Part shown: one piece after another, positions 25,801 through 34,866 of the stretch
Numbering within the stretch: position 1 is the stretch's first letter
How the letters are laid out: each line of letters starts with the position of its first letter
The notes under the pieces: generated by a model
Told to the model about the DNA's origin: nothing
Seen by the model: only the letters and a program-made list of their open reading frames with translations
Database searches by the model: none
NCBI RefSeq assembly: GCF_901709675.1
Contig: NC_051089.1
Coordinates: 3,636,476-3,700,475, forward strand
From: Syngnathus acus
Taxonomy: Eukaryota; Chordata; Actinopteri; Syngnathiformes; Syngnathidae
Length of the DNA stretch: 64,000 nt
Reading direction: 5' to 3'
Made by a program: the position numbers and the translations under genes

Positions 25801-25963
25801 ATCGCATTTTATTTAAAGAAAGCACAAAACTGAAAGATGTGATAAACACAATAATGGTTCGCGGGTAAACTGTTCTTCCGTCCGTAACATTTTAACATTG
25901 TCAATTCCAGAGCCGCAGCAACTCTCAGAGGCTCCTTTGGATGGAGAGATCTTTTTCTGCTGA
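3570..25963 (+). CDS. akap13: akap13 (AKAP-Lbc), 3' half: Rho guanine-nucleotide exchange factor / PKA-anchoring protein
   Basis: Thirty exons were joined by reading frame: 3570-3624, 8097-8242, 9109-9458, 11223-11400, 11482-11584, 11854-11979, 13014-13056, 13132-13246, 15210-15375, 16872-16939, 17067-17124, 17463-17613, 17697-17809, 17941-18087, 18192-18448, 18582-18707, 18830-18947, 19157-19405, 19484-19560, 20599-20780, 21309-21391, 21466-21654, 23013-23159, 23845-23918, 24343-24387, 24576-24626, 24734-25006, 25142-25321, 25465-25744, 25911-25963. They total 4203 nt (1400 residues plus TGA) with every phase consistent. Domains in window numbering: Ser-rich linker with [13 protein letters not shown]1 finger about 395-444, DH about 600-800, PH about 825-943, coiled coil about 1140-1290, Lys-rich tail ending EIFFC. 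Recognition rests on the diagnostic strings [34 protein letters not shown] and [17 protein letters not shown]. The family activates RhoA and anchors PKA and PKD; the anchoring part is upstream of the window. ARHGEF2, ARHGEF18 and ARHGEF28 are relatives but fit less well. Confidence 0.96.
4023..4047. repeat. poly-C tract
   Basis: An uninterrupted run of about 25 C. Its length is uncertain because such runs are error-prone in assemblies. Confidence 0.95.
4325..4665 (-). mobile_element. decayed RTE-like LINE fragment (3' end of reverse-transcriptase ORF)
   Basis: The reverse complement reads like the widespread teleost LINE tail. It has a segment resembling 'GTGGCTCTGCAGAAATGACA...GGAGCAGAGCTGGAGG...GAAATGAAGGTGTTGAG', then words for a His-Val-Arg-Arg and Gly-Arg-Pro-Lys-Arg rich C-terminus (GAGAGATAGTGAGCATATGG, GGAAGGCGGCCTAAGAG). 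Frameshifts and stops show it is dead. The family name is from memory; a repeat-library comparison would settle it. Confidence 0.65.
8097..9458 (+). CDS. akap13: akap13 exons 8097-8242 and 9109-9458: Ser-rich regulatory linker with PKA-type sites
   Basis: The first exon (146 nt) follows TTTTCAG and ends AAG|GTTTGA. It encodes a Ser/Thr-rich stretch with [19 protein letters not shown]. The second (350 nt) starts after TTCCAG with [11 protein letters not shown] and ends in phase 2 before GTAAAC. Its last third, [17 protein letters not shown], matches the conserved AKAP13 segment. RRHS is a PKA consensus, and the Arg-Arg-His-Ser-Trp codons lie at 9397-9411. In mammals PKA phosphorylation and 14-3-3 binding in this part of the protein restrain RhoGEF activity (known). 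Assigning this exact serine is inference. The second exon is strongly GC-rich compared with its flanking introns. Confidence 0.92.
9459..11222 (+). other. akap13: akap13 intron (1.8 kb) with a possible conserved block
   Basis: GT-AG intron. It contains a block at 10090-10440 of balanced, non-repetitive composition and an AT-rich stretch at 10740-11060. No exon was seen. Confidence 0.7.
11223..13246 (+). CDS. akap13: akap13 exons between the Ser-rich linker and C1 finger (five exons)
   Basis: The exons are 11223-11400, 11482-11584, 11854-11979, 13014-13056 and 13132-13246. The first completes SYSLEGLSG, the counterpart of the mammalian RSFSLEGL segment, and ends with DSLVSL-like Glu-rich sequence. 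The second carries [13 protein letters not shown], which is conserved. The third (126 nt, phases 1-1) encodes a five-Arg run followed by [19 protein letters not shown] and an Asp cluster. The fourth is only 43 nt. The fifth ends [19 protein letters not shown], a family hallmark. The third and fourth have no counterpart I recall in human AKAP13. Skipping the third preserves the frame. Confidence 0.9.
12054..12179. mobile_element. small hAT-like MITE in akap13 intron
   Basis: Near-perfect terminal inverted repeats CAAGGGTGGGCAAAC (12054-12068) and GTTTGCCCACCCTTG (12165-12179) bound a 126-bp element. The ends resemble the C(A/A)GGGGTGGGCAAACT type of hAT/Charlie elements. Flanking octamers GCATCCAA and GCCTACCA agree at 5 of 8 positions, so any target duplication is eroded. 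It has no coding capacity. Confidence 0.7.
13247..15209 (+). other. akap13: akap13 intron (2 kb) with a SINE remnant
   Basis: GT-AG intron. A tRNA-derived SINE remnant lies at 13322-13376. T-rich runs lie at 13710-13728, 14905-14921 and 15129-15138. No exon was recognised. Confidence 0.7.
13322..13376 (+). repeat. tRNA-derived SINE head remnant
   Basis: GAGATAGCGGTTAGCACGTC followed by TGCGTCAC resembles the A-box part of common teleost tRNA-like SINEs (GTGGTTAGCACGTCTGCCTCAC). The rest is eroded. Confidence 0.5.
15210..16939 (+). CDS. akap13: akap13 C1 (phorbol-ester type) zinc finger exons
   Basis: The exons are 15210-15375 and 16872-16939. The first begins with an alternating Lys/Glu run ([18 protein letters not shown]), then VNGHHF opens the C1 fold. 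Zinc ligands are visible in order: the His of GHHF, CSHCSQC, CTYC, VHKGC and the final Cys of LAVC, about residues 395-444. The intron splits the CxxC pair (phase 1). The spacing fits an atypical C1 domain of the Lbc RhoGEF family, which is thought to assist membrane association rather than bind phorbol ester (known of the family). The exon ends in KVKMK, as in mammals. Confidence 0.95.
15376..16871 (+). other. akap13: akap13 intron (1.5 kb), A-rich core and homopolymers
   Basis: This is the intron that splits the C1 finger. An A-rich segment at 15820-16210 repeats words like AAATTACAAATAAAA. A poly-C run lies at 16715-16732 and a long T run at 16810-16831 near the acceptor. Confidence 0.75.
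17067..17809 (+). CDS. akap13: akap13 C1-to-DH linker exons (three exons)
   Basis: The exons are 17067-17124, 17463-17613 and 17697-17809. They encode [14 protein letters not shown], then [20 protein letters not shown] and [12 protein letters not shown], then [16 protein letters not shown] and SMESLTDEG. The [11 protein letters not shown] and SQSTDSLN strings are conserved through the Lbc subfamily. The first exon has a NAGNAG acceptor (GGCAGCAG), so cutting at 17067 or 17070 adds or omits one Gln. The site at 17063 would put a stop in frame and is excluded. Confidence 0.93.
17941..19405 (+). CDS. akap13: akap13 DH (RhoGEF) domain exons (five exons)
   Basis: The exons are 17941-18087, 18192-18448, 18582-18707, 18830-18947 and 19157-19405. 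The acidic lead-in ends [12 protein letters not shown] helices follow: [19 protein letters not shown], then the [12 protein letters not shown] segment, [16 protein letters not shown], and the hallmark [19 protein letters not shown], which contacts the GTPase switch regions. The last exon carries the DH-PH linker ([15 protein letters not shown]) and the first PH strand. DH domains eject GDP from Rho GTPases; this subfamily acts on RhoA (known). No catalytic position looks damaged. All donors are GT and all acceptors AG. Confidence 0.97.
19484..20780 (+). CDS. akap13: akap13 PH domain exons (two exons)
   Basis: The exons are 19484-19560 and 20599-20780. They read [21 protein letters not shown], then [18 protein letters not shown] and [19 protein letters not shown]. 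With the end of the preceding exon this completes a PH domain at about residues 825-943. The conserved Trp of the C-terminal PH helix is present (RNAWMQ). In this family the PH domain follows the DH domain directly, supports exchange and can bind active RhoA as feedback (known). Confidence 0.96.
19561..20598 (+). other. akap13: akap13 intron within the PH domain
   Basis: GT-AG intron of about 1 kb. A perfect reverse-oriented CTCF-like core (GCGCCATCTGCTGG) lies at 20089-20102. Otherwise the sequence is unremarkable. Confidence 0.8.
20089..20102 (-). promoter_or_regulatory. CTCF-like motif, minus orientation
   Basis: The reverse complement CCAGCAGATGGCGC fits the CTCF core consensus CCASYAGRKGGCRS at all 14 positions. 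Occupancy cannot be judged from sequence. Such words also occur inside some dispersed repeats. Confidence 0.45.
21309..23918 (+). CDS. akap13: akap13 post-PH exons (four exons), including a GC donor
   Basis: The exons are 21309-21391, 21466-21654, 23013-23159 and 23845-23918. They encode [19 protein letters not shown], then [20 protein letters not shown], then [14 protein letters not shown] with [16 protein letters not shown], then [14 protein letters not shown]. The first exon ends AGAG|GCGAGT. Only this GC donor keeps the frame, joining G+AT to give Asp before LMKQKD. The exon ending near 23159 has two in-phase donors 6 nt apart (after 23153 or 23159). An adjacent GT run serves as the polypyrimidine-poor acceptor tract at 22990-23012. 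Confidence 0.94.
22293..22377. repeat. (CCCT)n tetranucleotide array
   Basis: About 20 nearly perfect CCCT units with one TT slip; a purine-pyrimidine mirror repeat. Confidence 0.97.
22824..22861. repeat. (CA)n microsatellite
   Basis: About 19 perfect CA units. Confidence 0.97.
24343..25321 (+). CDS. akap13: akap13 C-terminal coiled-coil exons (four exons)
   Basis: The exons are 24343-24387, 24576-24626, 24734-25006 and 25142-25321, all phase 0 to 0. They encode [49 protein letters not shown], then [18 protein letters not shown] and a long Arg/Glu/Gln heptad-like helix ending MNELRRAE. The family uses this helix for oligomerisation (known). The second exon has a NAGNAG acceptor (AACAGCAG), giving an optional Gln. 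Because all four are symmetric, each could be skipped without shifting the frame; there is no evidence that any is. Confidence 0.95.
25465..25963 (+). CDS. akap13: akap13 last two coding exons and stop
   Basis: The exons are 25465-25744 and 25911-25963. The first encodes a Ser-rich stretch and then a basic cluster ([14 protein letters not shown]). The second encodes [17 protein letters not shown] followed by TGA at 25961-25963. The mammalian protein ends in a very similar Gly/Glu-Ile-Phe-Cys tail after a Lys-rich run, so the terminus looks complete. Confidence 0.95.
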
Positions 25964-26639
25964 TTCTCATCCTCCTCTTTCCTCATCCTCGCTCAACGGC
26001 AAGACTTTCTCTCTTGGCCTCGCAGCCTCTCGCCACGCAGGAAGCGCCGGCGTTCGACCCACTTCCCTGTCTTGGTGGCGCGAGAGTTGCTCCAAACTTG
26101 CAGCATGTAAGCAAACCACCACAAAATGGCCACCATTGATTTTGACCCCATCTCTTCATACCTCCTCTCGTTCTCGTAAACAAACTCTTTGGCTCGCGTG
26201 TTGATTGGCGAGCGTGCACACACAAACGCACACAAGTTGTAGTGATGCGTCCAAATGGCGCTGGGCAAACAGACGGGAATGTCAACAAGCTCCATATGGG
26301 CGCCGCAGCCTGAGAACAGAAAGCAATTTCACTTGAAAACACCACGGCGGCTGGGAGCGTAGAGGGAAACATGCCAAAATGAAAGAAAGCATACTCTGAA
26401 GACAAACTCCACGTCGCTTTACTTTGAAAAGCCAGTCGCGGGCACCGTCAGCCAGTGGAATTATCGCAAAAGTTTTTATCGTTGGCCGTTAGCGTCCATC
26501 AGTTTTGCCGCCAAGCACTTTGCTTACCGTTTTGTTGTTGTTTTTGGTAAAACTTGAGGAGACCATCTTGGTTGTTTTTCTAAGTGGCAACAGAGTGAAG
26601 AAAACACGTCAGCCACACAATTCAGTCACAAAATGTTGC

Positions 26640-27240
26640 CATACCTTGTTTTATTTGCGCTGAACCTTGTCCAACCAAAAGAGTCTACAGTCCTGCCGCA
26701 TTTTGTGCTATAGGGCCTTTAAATACAAAACAAAAATCCTGATCAAAATCTAAAAATGATCAAATTCTGAGATCCACATTTGGTTGTCTCACAAAAAGCC
26801 TGTTTAGCCAAATTTTGTCTTCCCTCCCCTAAAAAGCATTCCCTTGTTTTTCTGAATCACAAAATTCAGAGTTACTCGTTTTATTCATGTTGAATGTTGT
26901 CCAATGTGATGTGCAAAGCAGTTTTATTTTTACCCCCAAAAAGTACATTCCTTGCTTTTCTGATCAAAATCTAAAAATCAAACTTATCTTTTTAAGTCCA
27001 CACGAAGAACTCGGCAGCAAATCAAAATTCTGAGATCCGCCTTTTATTCGCGTTGTGCGTCATTGTTAGAGAAAAATCACCTGCTGCCAAATTTGGTGAT
27101 TTCATTTCATTCAAAAACATTTCCTTGTTTTCCTAATAGAAGATAATCACTAATTAACTGTTATCATTTCCTATTTGGCCAATATGAAATGAGATGCACC
27201 TCGTTAAGACGCTTTTGAGCTTAAATCTCTTTATTTGCAT
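26640..27240. repeat. decayed tandem repeat in akap13 3' region
   Basis: Words recur about every 170-240 bp. TTTTATTTGCGCTGAACCTTG and TTTTATTCATGTTGAATGTTG each lead to TTGTCC. TCTGATCAAAATCTAAAAAT occurs twice, ATTCTGAGATCC twice, and CCTTGTTTT twice or more. Copies are badly diverged. Confidence 0.6.
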
Positions 27241-27728
27241 AATACACCACCGAATTTAAAGACTTTTTTTTCCTGTACATTTTTTTTGTCTTAAAAAAAA
27301 GCAACTATAACAAAATTCTGTTCCAAATCGGGTGATTTGAAGATGCTTTTCCATCGGACTGCTCCGCCTCTGAATTTAATTCTGTTGGTTAGTGTTGAGT
27401 ATGTAATGAAAACACAAACTGTCAAATGTTGTGTCTTTTTATACTTTAAAAAAAAAAATCTGCTTTTCCAAAGAATAAAAAAACTTAGTTAGGACATTTA
27501 CTTTCTACCAAATTGATTAAAGACCTTGACTTCTGGGGGGTGTCTACTAAATAAATAAACAGATAGCTAAAAAGTCACAGCATTTGGTGATACATTGGAC
27601 AATGCCACTAACCAGATTATAATTTTATATGACTTGATCTGTTAGTTACCTGCAGGACAGGTAAAAGGAGACAGGAAGTTGAAGCGACTATTTTTTTTTC
27701 TTTCTGACTTTAATGGGACGCTCCGGAA

Positions 27729-27742
27729 CCACCAAGGGGCAC
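27729..27742 (+). promoter_or_regulatory. CTCF-like motif (one mismatch), plus orientation
   Basis: CCACCAAGGGGCAC fits CCASYAGRKGGCRS except for A in place of G at the seventh base. Confidence 0.3.
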
Positions 27743-28160
27743 TGTGGATTATGACGTTTTTGTTTTTTTGTCTGTGACCTATTGATCCCATTTTAATGCA
27801 TAAGTAACAATGAGCAGAAGGCAGCAGCTTTATTGTGGAAGGACAAATAGAGCTTCTATTTCCTGTAAGGGACAATCAAGACTCCGCAGAGCCTTTTTTT
27901 CTTCTCATGTTTTCAACGAGCTAGTGGCAAAATGCACTAAAAGATGGAAGAGCTTGCTTGTTTAAGTCTATGTGAAGTTAAAAAAAAAAAAAAAAAAATA
28001 CAAATGTAAATATGATTTATGTATAAAACAAATCCAATGTAAAAAGTTGCTTTGTGATTTATTACAATATTTTTTAAGGATGTTTTATTTATGTTCTATG
28101 TTCCCCCCTTTGGGGATGGTAAACAATGTAAAGTGATCTCTCACCTAATAAAAAAAAAAA

Positions 28161-29880
28161 AAATATATATACAAGATGTTTTTGATTGAAATTTCAGATT
28201 GAATGAAAGTTCGGGCTTTATCGAAGAAGTGAGCATGAATACGGTGAGTGTATTGGTTGTGATTAGCTGCTGCATGCTATGCTAATGTTTAGCAAGTGTT
28301 TGGATGCTGATGCTGTGATGAGTGCAGAACAGATGGACTCTACTGTGATGGATGCCTTCCAATCAGTTCTTTGTTTTGTGTAAAGCTTTGCTTTAGATCA
28401 AATTTCAAAAATCATATTTCAATCGTAAGAATCTAGAAAATTATTGTGACGTCATAGTATAGACATTTATAAATGACCTAATCATTTTTCAATGACGCAC
28501 AAGTGACTCAATATCCTTGTCTATAAATAGCAACAAAATATCAGCTTCAAGTCATAAAAATGTACTCCCAAAAACCCATACCAGTCCATTTATTGTATCG
28601 TTTCAACTCTTGTTGATACCAGCCTCGCCTATTTAACATTTCAGTCACATTCTTTGGTGTAAAGCGTTTTCCCCTCCGTCAAACACAGCCCTGAAATTGA
28701 GCATGCAGCAAACACATCCTTGTCGTTTCCTGAAGGGAGGCCACAGATGCCCTCCCTTCCCTGTCATGCCTGCCATGACTCTGTCAACCAGTAGGGGGCA
28801 CTGTGGCAGTGTGGCCTGTTGATTTTGCTGCAGTGAGCCAAACAGAGCGGGACAACATCACATGATATCTGACTTTTCTCAGGAGGCTTTTTGATGGCGG
28901 CGAGAGTGTTTACTGATGATAATGCAATTAATTAAAGGGCCAATCATTTTAGCCGGCGTGTGGATGTGTCGTATTTGTTGGATGTTCTCACGCTTTGGTC
29001 GGCCACAGATGCATTTCGTTCCTCAGTTTCTGAACACTGTTAATTTAAACGTAAATTCAGCCATTTGGTTTGAAGGCCTCTTCCAAAATTGACAGCAACA
29101 GCATGGTCTTTTTTTTTTTTTTTAGCTGTATGCACAGGAAATGTAGTTAGCTTTTCTATAATGAGAAGACCCACAAAAAATAATTAACCCATACCTGAAG
29201 AGACAACGAAATACTGTCAATATGGATTAAAGCACACCAAATCTGACTCGGCAGCACCTCTCGGAATTCTTTGAAATGCAGCTCGGCAACATACAATTGA
29301 GCTGTCATGTCTATCATCAGTTGACCTGCAAAAAAAAATCCCACGCCCCAAAAGACACAAAAAGCCTGCCTGCCTGCCTGCCTTTTTGAATTCCAGCTGA
29401 CATTTTAGGATCATTTCCACGGTTGCATCAAAAGCTAACACTTCATTTGCTGTCTCTCCCTCTCTCTTTTGCAAGTGCATTGGTTTCATGTGGCGGCAAA
29501 TCAAGTACTCTGTTGCTATTAGCAGCGCGGGGTGGAAGGAGACAATGGAGGAGGTGGATGAGCGGGAGAGGTTGGCCGACTGAGAGCAGATGAATAGAGA
29601 CAGCTGTAAGCACCGTGCATGCGCATCGCTGGCAAGATGGATTGCATGACAACGCTTGGGGTGAACGCGAGGCGAGGTGAGCGTTACGTCTCTCGCTCGC
29701 TCGCTCGCTCTCTCTCAGGTTTACAATATCCAAAAAATAGAAATGAAATCATTTTACTTTGTGATGCGTGACAGAAGTGCGTGTAAAAATAAGTAGTGTG
29801 TAATTACTGCAATAAATTGTATTTTGGCCCGCATTTGGGGGATTATAGCATGTCTTCACCTTCTGCCAAGCCATCATTAG
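28161..29880. other. intergenic, no gene seen
   Basis: Unique-looking sequence with a CTCF-like core (28788), a T run at 29108-29124, a short (CCTG)n at 29365-29383 and CTCG/CT repeats at 29690-29718. There is no credible coding sequence. Confidence 0.6.
28788..28801 (+). promoter_or_regulatory. CTCF-like motif, plus orientation, just past akap13
   Basis: CCAGTAGGGGGCAC fits the CTCF core consensus at all 14 positions. It lies about 640 bp beyond the likely akap13 polyadenylation site and points into the intergenic interval. Confidence 0.5.
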
Positions 29881-30260
29881 GCAAGGGAACTTTATTTATA
29901 CAGTGCATTTCATTCACAAGATGTAAAGTAAAGCATTTACAAACAAACTAAAGATATTTCAAAACAGAAATAAAAGGTAGCTTACTTCCATTACTAAAAG
30001 AACATACAGTGCAAGAAAAAGATTGATTTCCAAATATGCTTTGAAAGACCTCAATCGGTCATTGCGGGGTGGTAATTATCATTTTTTTGAAACTTGCATT
30101 TAAAATCATTCAGACATGGCCAACTTCACTTCTGTGGCATTTTATTCCATTTGTGTGCAGCATAACAGTTAAATCCTGCTTCATTATGTTTGCTTTGAAC
30201 TCTAAACGCCACGATTTGACCCGAGTCTGCTGACCTCAGAACTCTATTTAGAGTCACAAA
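29880..30260. repeat. dispersed teleost repeat, first part
   Basis: It starts GGGAACTTTATTTATACAG. Further on are GTGTGCAGCATAACAG, CTGCTTCATTATGTTTGCTT and GAGTCTGCTGACCTCAGAAC. I recall these words from an abundant teleost repeat. The class (non-LTR tail or DNA element) is uncertain. Confidence 0.5.
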
Positions 30261-33200
30261 AAAAAGTCTTCAAAACCAATTTACTTTGAAGCAGCCATCA
30301 TTTTGTAAACTACTACATTAGCTCCTTGCAGCTAGCTTGTCATCCAGATTAAAGTAGTTCAATTTGCAGATCAACAACATCAATATTACATCACGTGTGG
30401 AGTACTGCACAAGTTCTAGGCCTTCGTTGCTCTTTAAAGACAACAAAAATATCACTCTTCAAGGTCTTCAAGTCCTGAACTCCAGCACACTCCACTTATC
30501 TTCTCCATATATTAACAGCATTATTGATGTTCGCCTAAGTACTGGCATGATTGCAACATGCGTCCCCACACAGCTCCGTTGGTACGCTCTGTCATTTTCC
30601 ATTTGGTCATGTTTGCATTCATGTTAGATGAAAGGGGGGACCTGTTTGTTGGTTTGTTTTCTACGGACAACATGCTTTTACCAAGATGGATCTGCTTTAC
30701 CTCCAAAGTGCACGCCACAGGCGACAGCAGCGATACAGTTACAAATGGCTTTAATCAGTCGGTGAGAACATTGGATTTATAGCGAGTGAGCTGTTTGCCG
30801 CTACTGACATTAACGAGCCCATCGTTTGAGAAAGGTGCCGCAAAGTTTCGGTCATTCAGCAACAATAAAAAAATCTATGCGGGTCGTGATCGTGCTGACC
30901 TTTTTCAGCCTTGGCTTCTGAGGCCGACAGATCACCTGCGGTGAAAACTGTTAGCGTGGTGCTATTCCATTCCACTCCAACAGATGGCAGCGATTCACAT
31001 TTAAATATGTGATCAACTCTTGCGCCTTTTCAAGTATTTGACTTTATTCAGAGTTAGGTTTGGATTTATATATATTAGTGCTTTAAATAGGTAGCCAGGA
31101 AAAATTGCCGTGTTTACTAGCATGCCAGTCCGCGTATGTATGATTAGCATTTTTAAAAATGTTGCCACATAATCATAGTGAATTATTTTGATCTCCAATC
31201 CAATACAAAGCCAATGAACAAGCAAAACACACGTCAGCCGGCACGCCTAGTGTTTGTCCGATGACTCTCCGTTGGTCCTCTGAAAGCATCTAATGGCAGA
31301 GAAAAAAAAAAAAAAGCTTCCTATTTCGGGCGACTGAGATTAGATCACTTCAAGATCTCGGCATGAGCCACCAGATGTACGTACGTGTGTGTATGTGTGT
31401 GTGTGTTCTTATTCCAAGAAGAAGGGCGAGAAAAAGAAAATACTCAAGCAGCTCATTTGTGTTCTCCGAGGATGATGATGGTTGCTCTTCTTTGTTTAGG
31501 ATTTCCCATTGTAAACAAGCATCCAAAGGAGGGAAAAGGGACACACTGAGATTTATTCAAATATCACATAAGAGATTGCATTAGTCATGGAAAAGGAAAT
31601 AGGAAATGCAAAACAACAGGTCTGCTGGCACCAGTGGTACTTCTGCATATTGCATTTGTAATCAAGTCACATTCCTGGCCTGGCTAATAATACATGGTGC
31701 CTTGAGAAACAAGTATATTTATTCTTCTGAAAAAGGAAGTTTGTCTCCCAGATCGCCTTTCTTCATTGACATGAATGGAAAAGCCGTTAATCCGTTTCAG
31801 CATACCCAAAAATCCTTTTTTTTTTTTTTTTTTTAAAGACTCTACAATATTGCACTTTAGGAAAGCAAAATTCAAAGTCAAGAATTAAAAACCGCCCCCC
31901 CCCCCACACACTATTTATTGCATTATTTGCTAGCATTCGGCTAACCTGAATCAAGGCAAAGCTGTGGTTGATTTCAGAAAATTTCTGAATTTATTTTTTA
32001 TTCTTATTAGAAGTACAACACCCGCTCTGTACCATCACGTAATTTCCCTCCACACGGAGACATGTTTTCGATTACCATCTGCTCGTCTTACTAGCGCCCC
32101 CCTCGGGCGTTGCACTGGCCACCCCCATTAGAAGAACCAAAACAAATGTTTGCTGGTGGAAACCACAAGGGAGCATCTTCCTGGTGTGCATGAAGTGAAG
32201 TACAGTACAACCGCTACAACTTGGACGCTACTTGTTCTAATTGACTGGATAGTGTGTGAGATACCCGTTTGAATGTTGCTCAGCATCCAGTAGGTGCCCT
32301 CGCCCTCCGTCACCTCCTTCACCCCACCTGCCCCGTCAGGTTGATCTAGTGTGAGATGAGGCAGCTGTCGTTGTCTCCCAGCGGAGCGCTCGGGCATATG
32401 GCGGAATTATCATATCAAACCTGCTTGGCATCAAACGCTTGGATTCGCCGGCGTCAGGGACGCTAACCTCTGCCATGAACGCCAAGCCTCTCAACAGAAA
32501 CGCTTAAAATGAGTTACACCTGATTTTTCTCTAGTGGACGACTTTCCAGTTTTCACTTTGTAGAGTTGAGAATTTATTTGAGACTTGTTTTTGAAGATAA
32601 ACCATTTTTTTCAGCTGATTTTTTTTTCATATAACCTTTTTTTTCCAGCTGATTATTTTCATTTAACCTTTTTTTCCAGCTGATTTTTATTTCATTTAAA
32701 AAATTTTGCCAGGAAGATTTTTTTGTTTTATTTTAATCTTTTTAAATGTTTAATATTTTTCCTAGTTAACAATCTACTGTTTTATTGTACTGTCAGCTGA
32801 TTAATTTTTTTGCCAGTAATTTTTTCTTGTGTTTTTATCATTATCATGTTTAATCTTTTTCCCAGTTAATAATTTACTTTTTTTTTTTTTTTTTTTTTTT
32901 TACAAGGTGATTTGGTTTTCCCAATTCCCCAGTTGAAAAAGTAAAAAACAACTTTTTCGGACATTTGACATTTTTCACTTTAGCACGAGTGGGAGGGGTA
33001 TACCAGTAAAAAAAATATGTGTGCGCTTACAAATTGAAATGTTGGACACAGTTCGAAACCCCGCTTCATATTTCTTGCACTACAAGCCTTTAAAGCGCCA
33101 TTTCGGGCAAAAATTCCTGTTAATTAACAACATGGCTCACGCTCATGCAGTTTGTAGTTGCTTTTGAGCCCAAGCGGACGTGCTCATTTGACACATGGTG

Positions 33201-34700
33201 GGGATGTGCACATATGGTGGCTGCTTTAAGGTGTTCAAAGAGGAACCAGAAAGCCTTTTTTTTTTTTCTATTTGGCCATCTCATTTCCCTGGAGGTCTCA
33301 TTTGGCCGGGAAGTGATGTGATTAGCTGAGCTCCTCGGGAGTCGCTCTCGTGGGAGCCCGAGTTGAGAGCTTCACTTGAATCTCAATCACGGGAAGAATA
33401 AGGCAAATGATGATTCTTTCAAAAGAAACACAGTGAAGCTGCTTTTCGAATCTTTCAGATGATTTGAGTTCTTTTCCGCAAAAATGAGTACAGTGACTTC
33501 AAATTCTCTCATTGTGAGGGACTTGTGAGTCATGGTGTTACTTTCTGTTGATAATTTATGAGCAGCAAAAGTGGCTCAACACGATGCTTTTGAGGCCGCC
33601 GACTATCACGTTGATATTTATTGACTTTTCGGTCCACGCCGGTGAAAAAGCGCATTCTGCGTCACAGATAAGTGAGCTGCGCGAATGTATAGATAGAGAC
33701 GTCAAGCTCCAGCGCGAGTGATCGTAAATCAATGGCTGTGATTAATGTGATCACGTTGGAGCCCGCTGCAGGACCGCGATAATCTGTGACACCTCCTCAG
33801 AACGTCGCAATGACGTTTGGAAAAACAAAAATGCTGATTTGATAACATTCAGGCTTTATCCACATATTTTAGCCTCATTCCGAAATTGAAAACAAAAATT
33901 CCACACGCGACAGCCCTCGATGAGATTCTTCTTATGACCCGATTTGTCGACCAGAAATATTGACCCAAGTTGGGTCAGTCCCCTTTTGACCCATATTTGG
34001 GTTATTTTGGTCCTGACTGTTTTTGATGTTCCAAGCACCTCCCTTGGGCCAGCTTTGCCCTTTTCTCACCAGTCCACTGAATTCACCTCGGGTGGGCTCC
34101 ATCGAATAAAACCAAATGCACAACGTTGGCCGAGGGCGATGGTGTTAGTACACGACGACCCAATCCCAGAAAATGGAAGGATGAATCTTGCCATTGTTGT
34201 CGGGCCTGTCGGACGAGGCGGGACCGTGCCCCGCTCGACGACGTCCTAATGTAAAATCTTTGTATCATCTGGATGGAAGCCGCAATGAGCAATTCCACCC
34301 AAGGAGCAGCGGAAAGTGTCCACAGAGCAAAATGAAACGCAGAGCCGCTGGCTGATGGGATATTTATCCCCTCTCTTTTCTTTTTTTTTATCTCTTCTCC
34401 TCCCTCAGCACACTTTTCCATCAGTGACACTCTCTTTCACTTGAGCGACAGCATGGCACAGCGCTCACCTCTCATATAGCGTGTCAGGCTTTTTCCATTT
34501 AAGGTGCCGCACCTTTGGGGACTGGGCTGGAATTAAACGAGAGACGCCAGCCTCCCTCTTCCATAGATGTGAGGCAGACACATTTTTCATATTTTTGAAG
34601 GGATGCTGGACCACCTGCAATTTCTTGGGATTTCGGATTTAGCATTATTTTCTTACTTTCTAGTCAAAACTGTGTTAAAAATAAAAATAGCAAAACAAGT
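30261..34700. other. intergenic, no gene seen
   Basis: Mostly unique, AT-rich DNA. A possible second part of the 29.9-kb repeat lies at about 31040-31220. Homopolymers lie at 31818-31834 and 32879-32902. A short tandem TTCCAGCTGATTTT repeat lies at 32605-32700, and TGACCCAAGTTGGGTC/GACCCATATTTGGGTT words of a common repeat lie at 33960-34010. A one-mismatch CTCF-like word (CCAACAGATGGCAG) is at 30977. There is no credible coding sequence. Confidence 0.55.
32605..32700. repeat. short tandem repeat, about 35-bp unit
   Basis: Three copies of CCAGCTGATTTTTATTTCAT-like units (the first begins TTCAGCTGA), separated by T-rich AACCTTTTTTT. Confidence 0.7.
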
Positions 34701-34740
34701 AATAATTTTACAAAGGAGCTTTCTAAAGAGAGCCGGACGG

Positions 34741-34785
34741 ATAGGTAGGTAGGTAGGTAGGTAGGTAGGTAGGTAGGTAGGTAGG

Positions 34786-34866
<81 letters not shown>
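34741..34866. repeat. compound (AGGT)n(AGAT)n microsatellite
   Basis: About 11 AGGT units pass directly into about 20 AGAT units, a transition typical of a point mutation spread by slippage. Confidence 0.98.

Larger units (their letters stand above)
25964..28160 (+). other. akap13: probable akap13 3' UTR
   Basis: This is non-coding, A/T-rich sequence following the stop. Several AATAAA-like signals occur. The most 3' of these is CTAATAAA at about 28147, run into a long A tract, and it is the best candidate end. A decayed tandem repeat occupies 26640-27240. The true cleavage site cannot be fixed from sequence alone. Confidence 0.45.
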
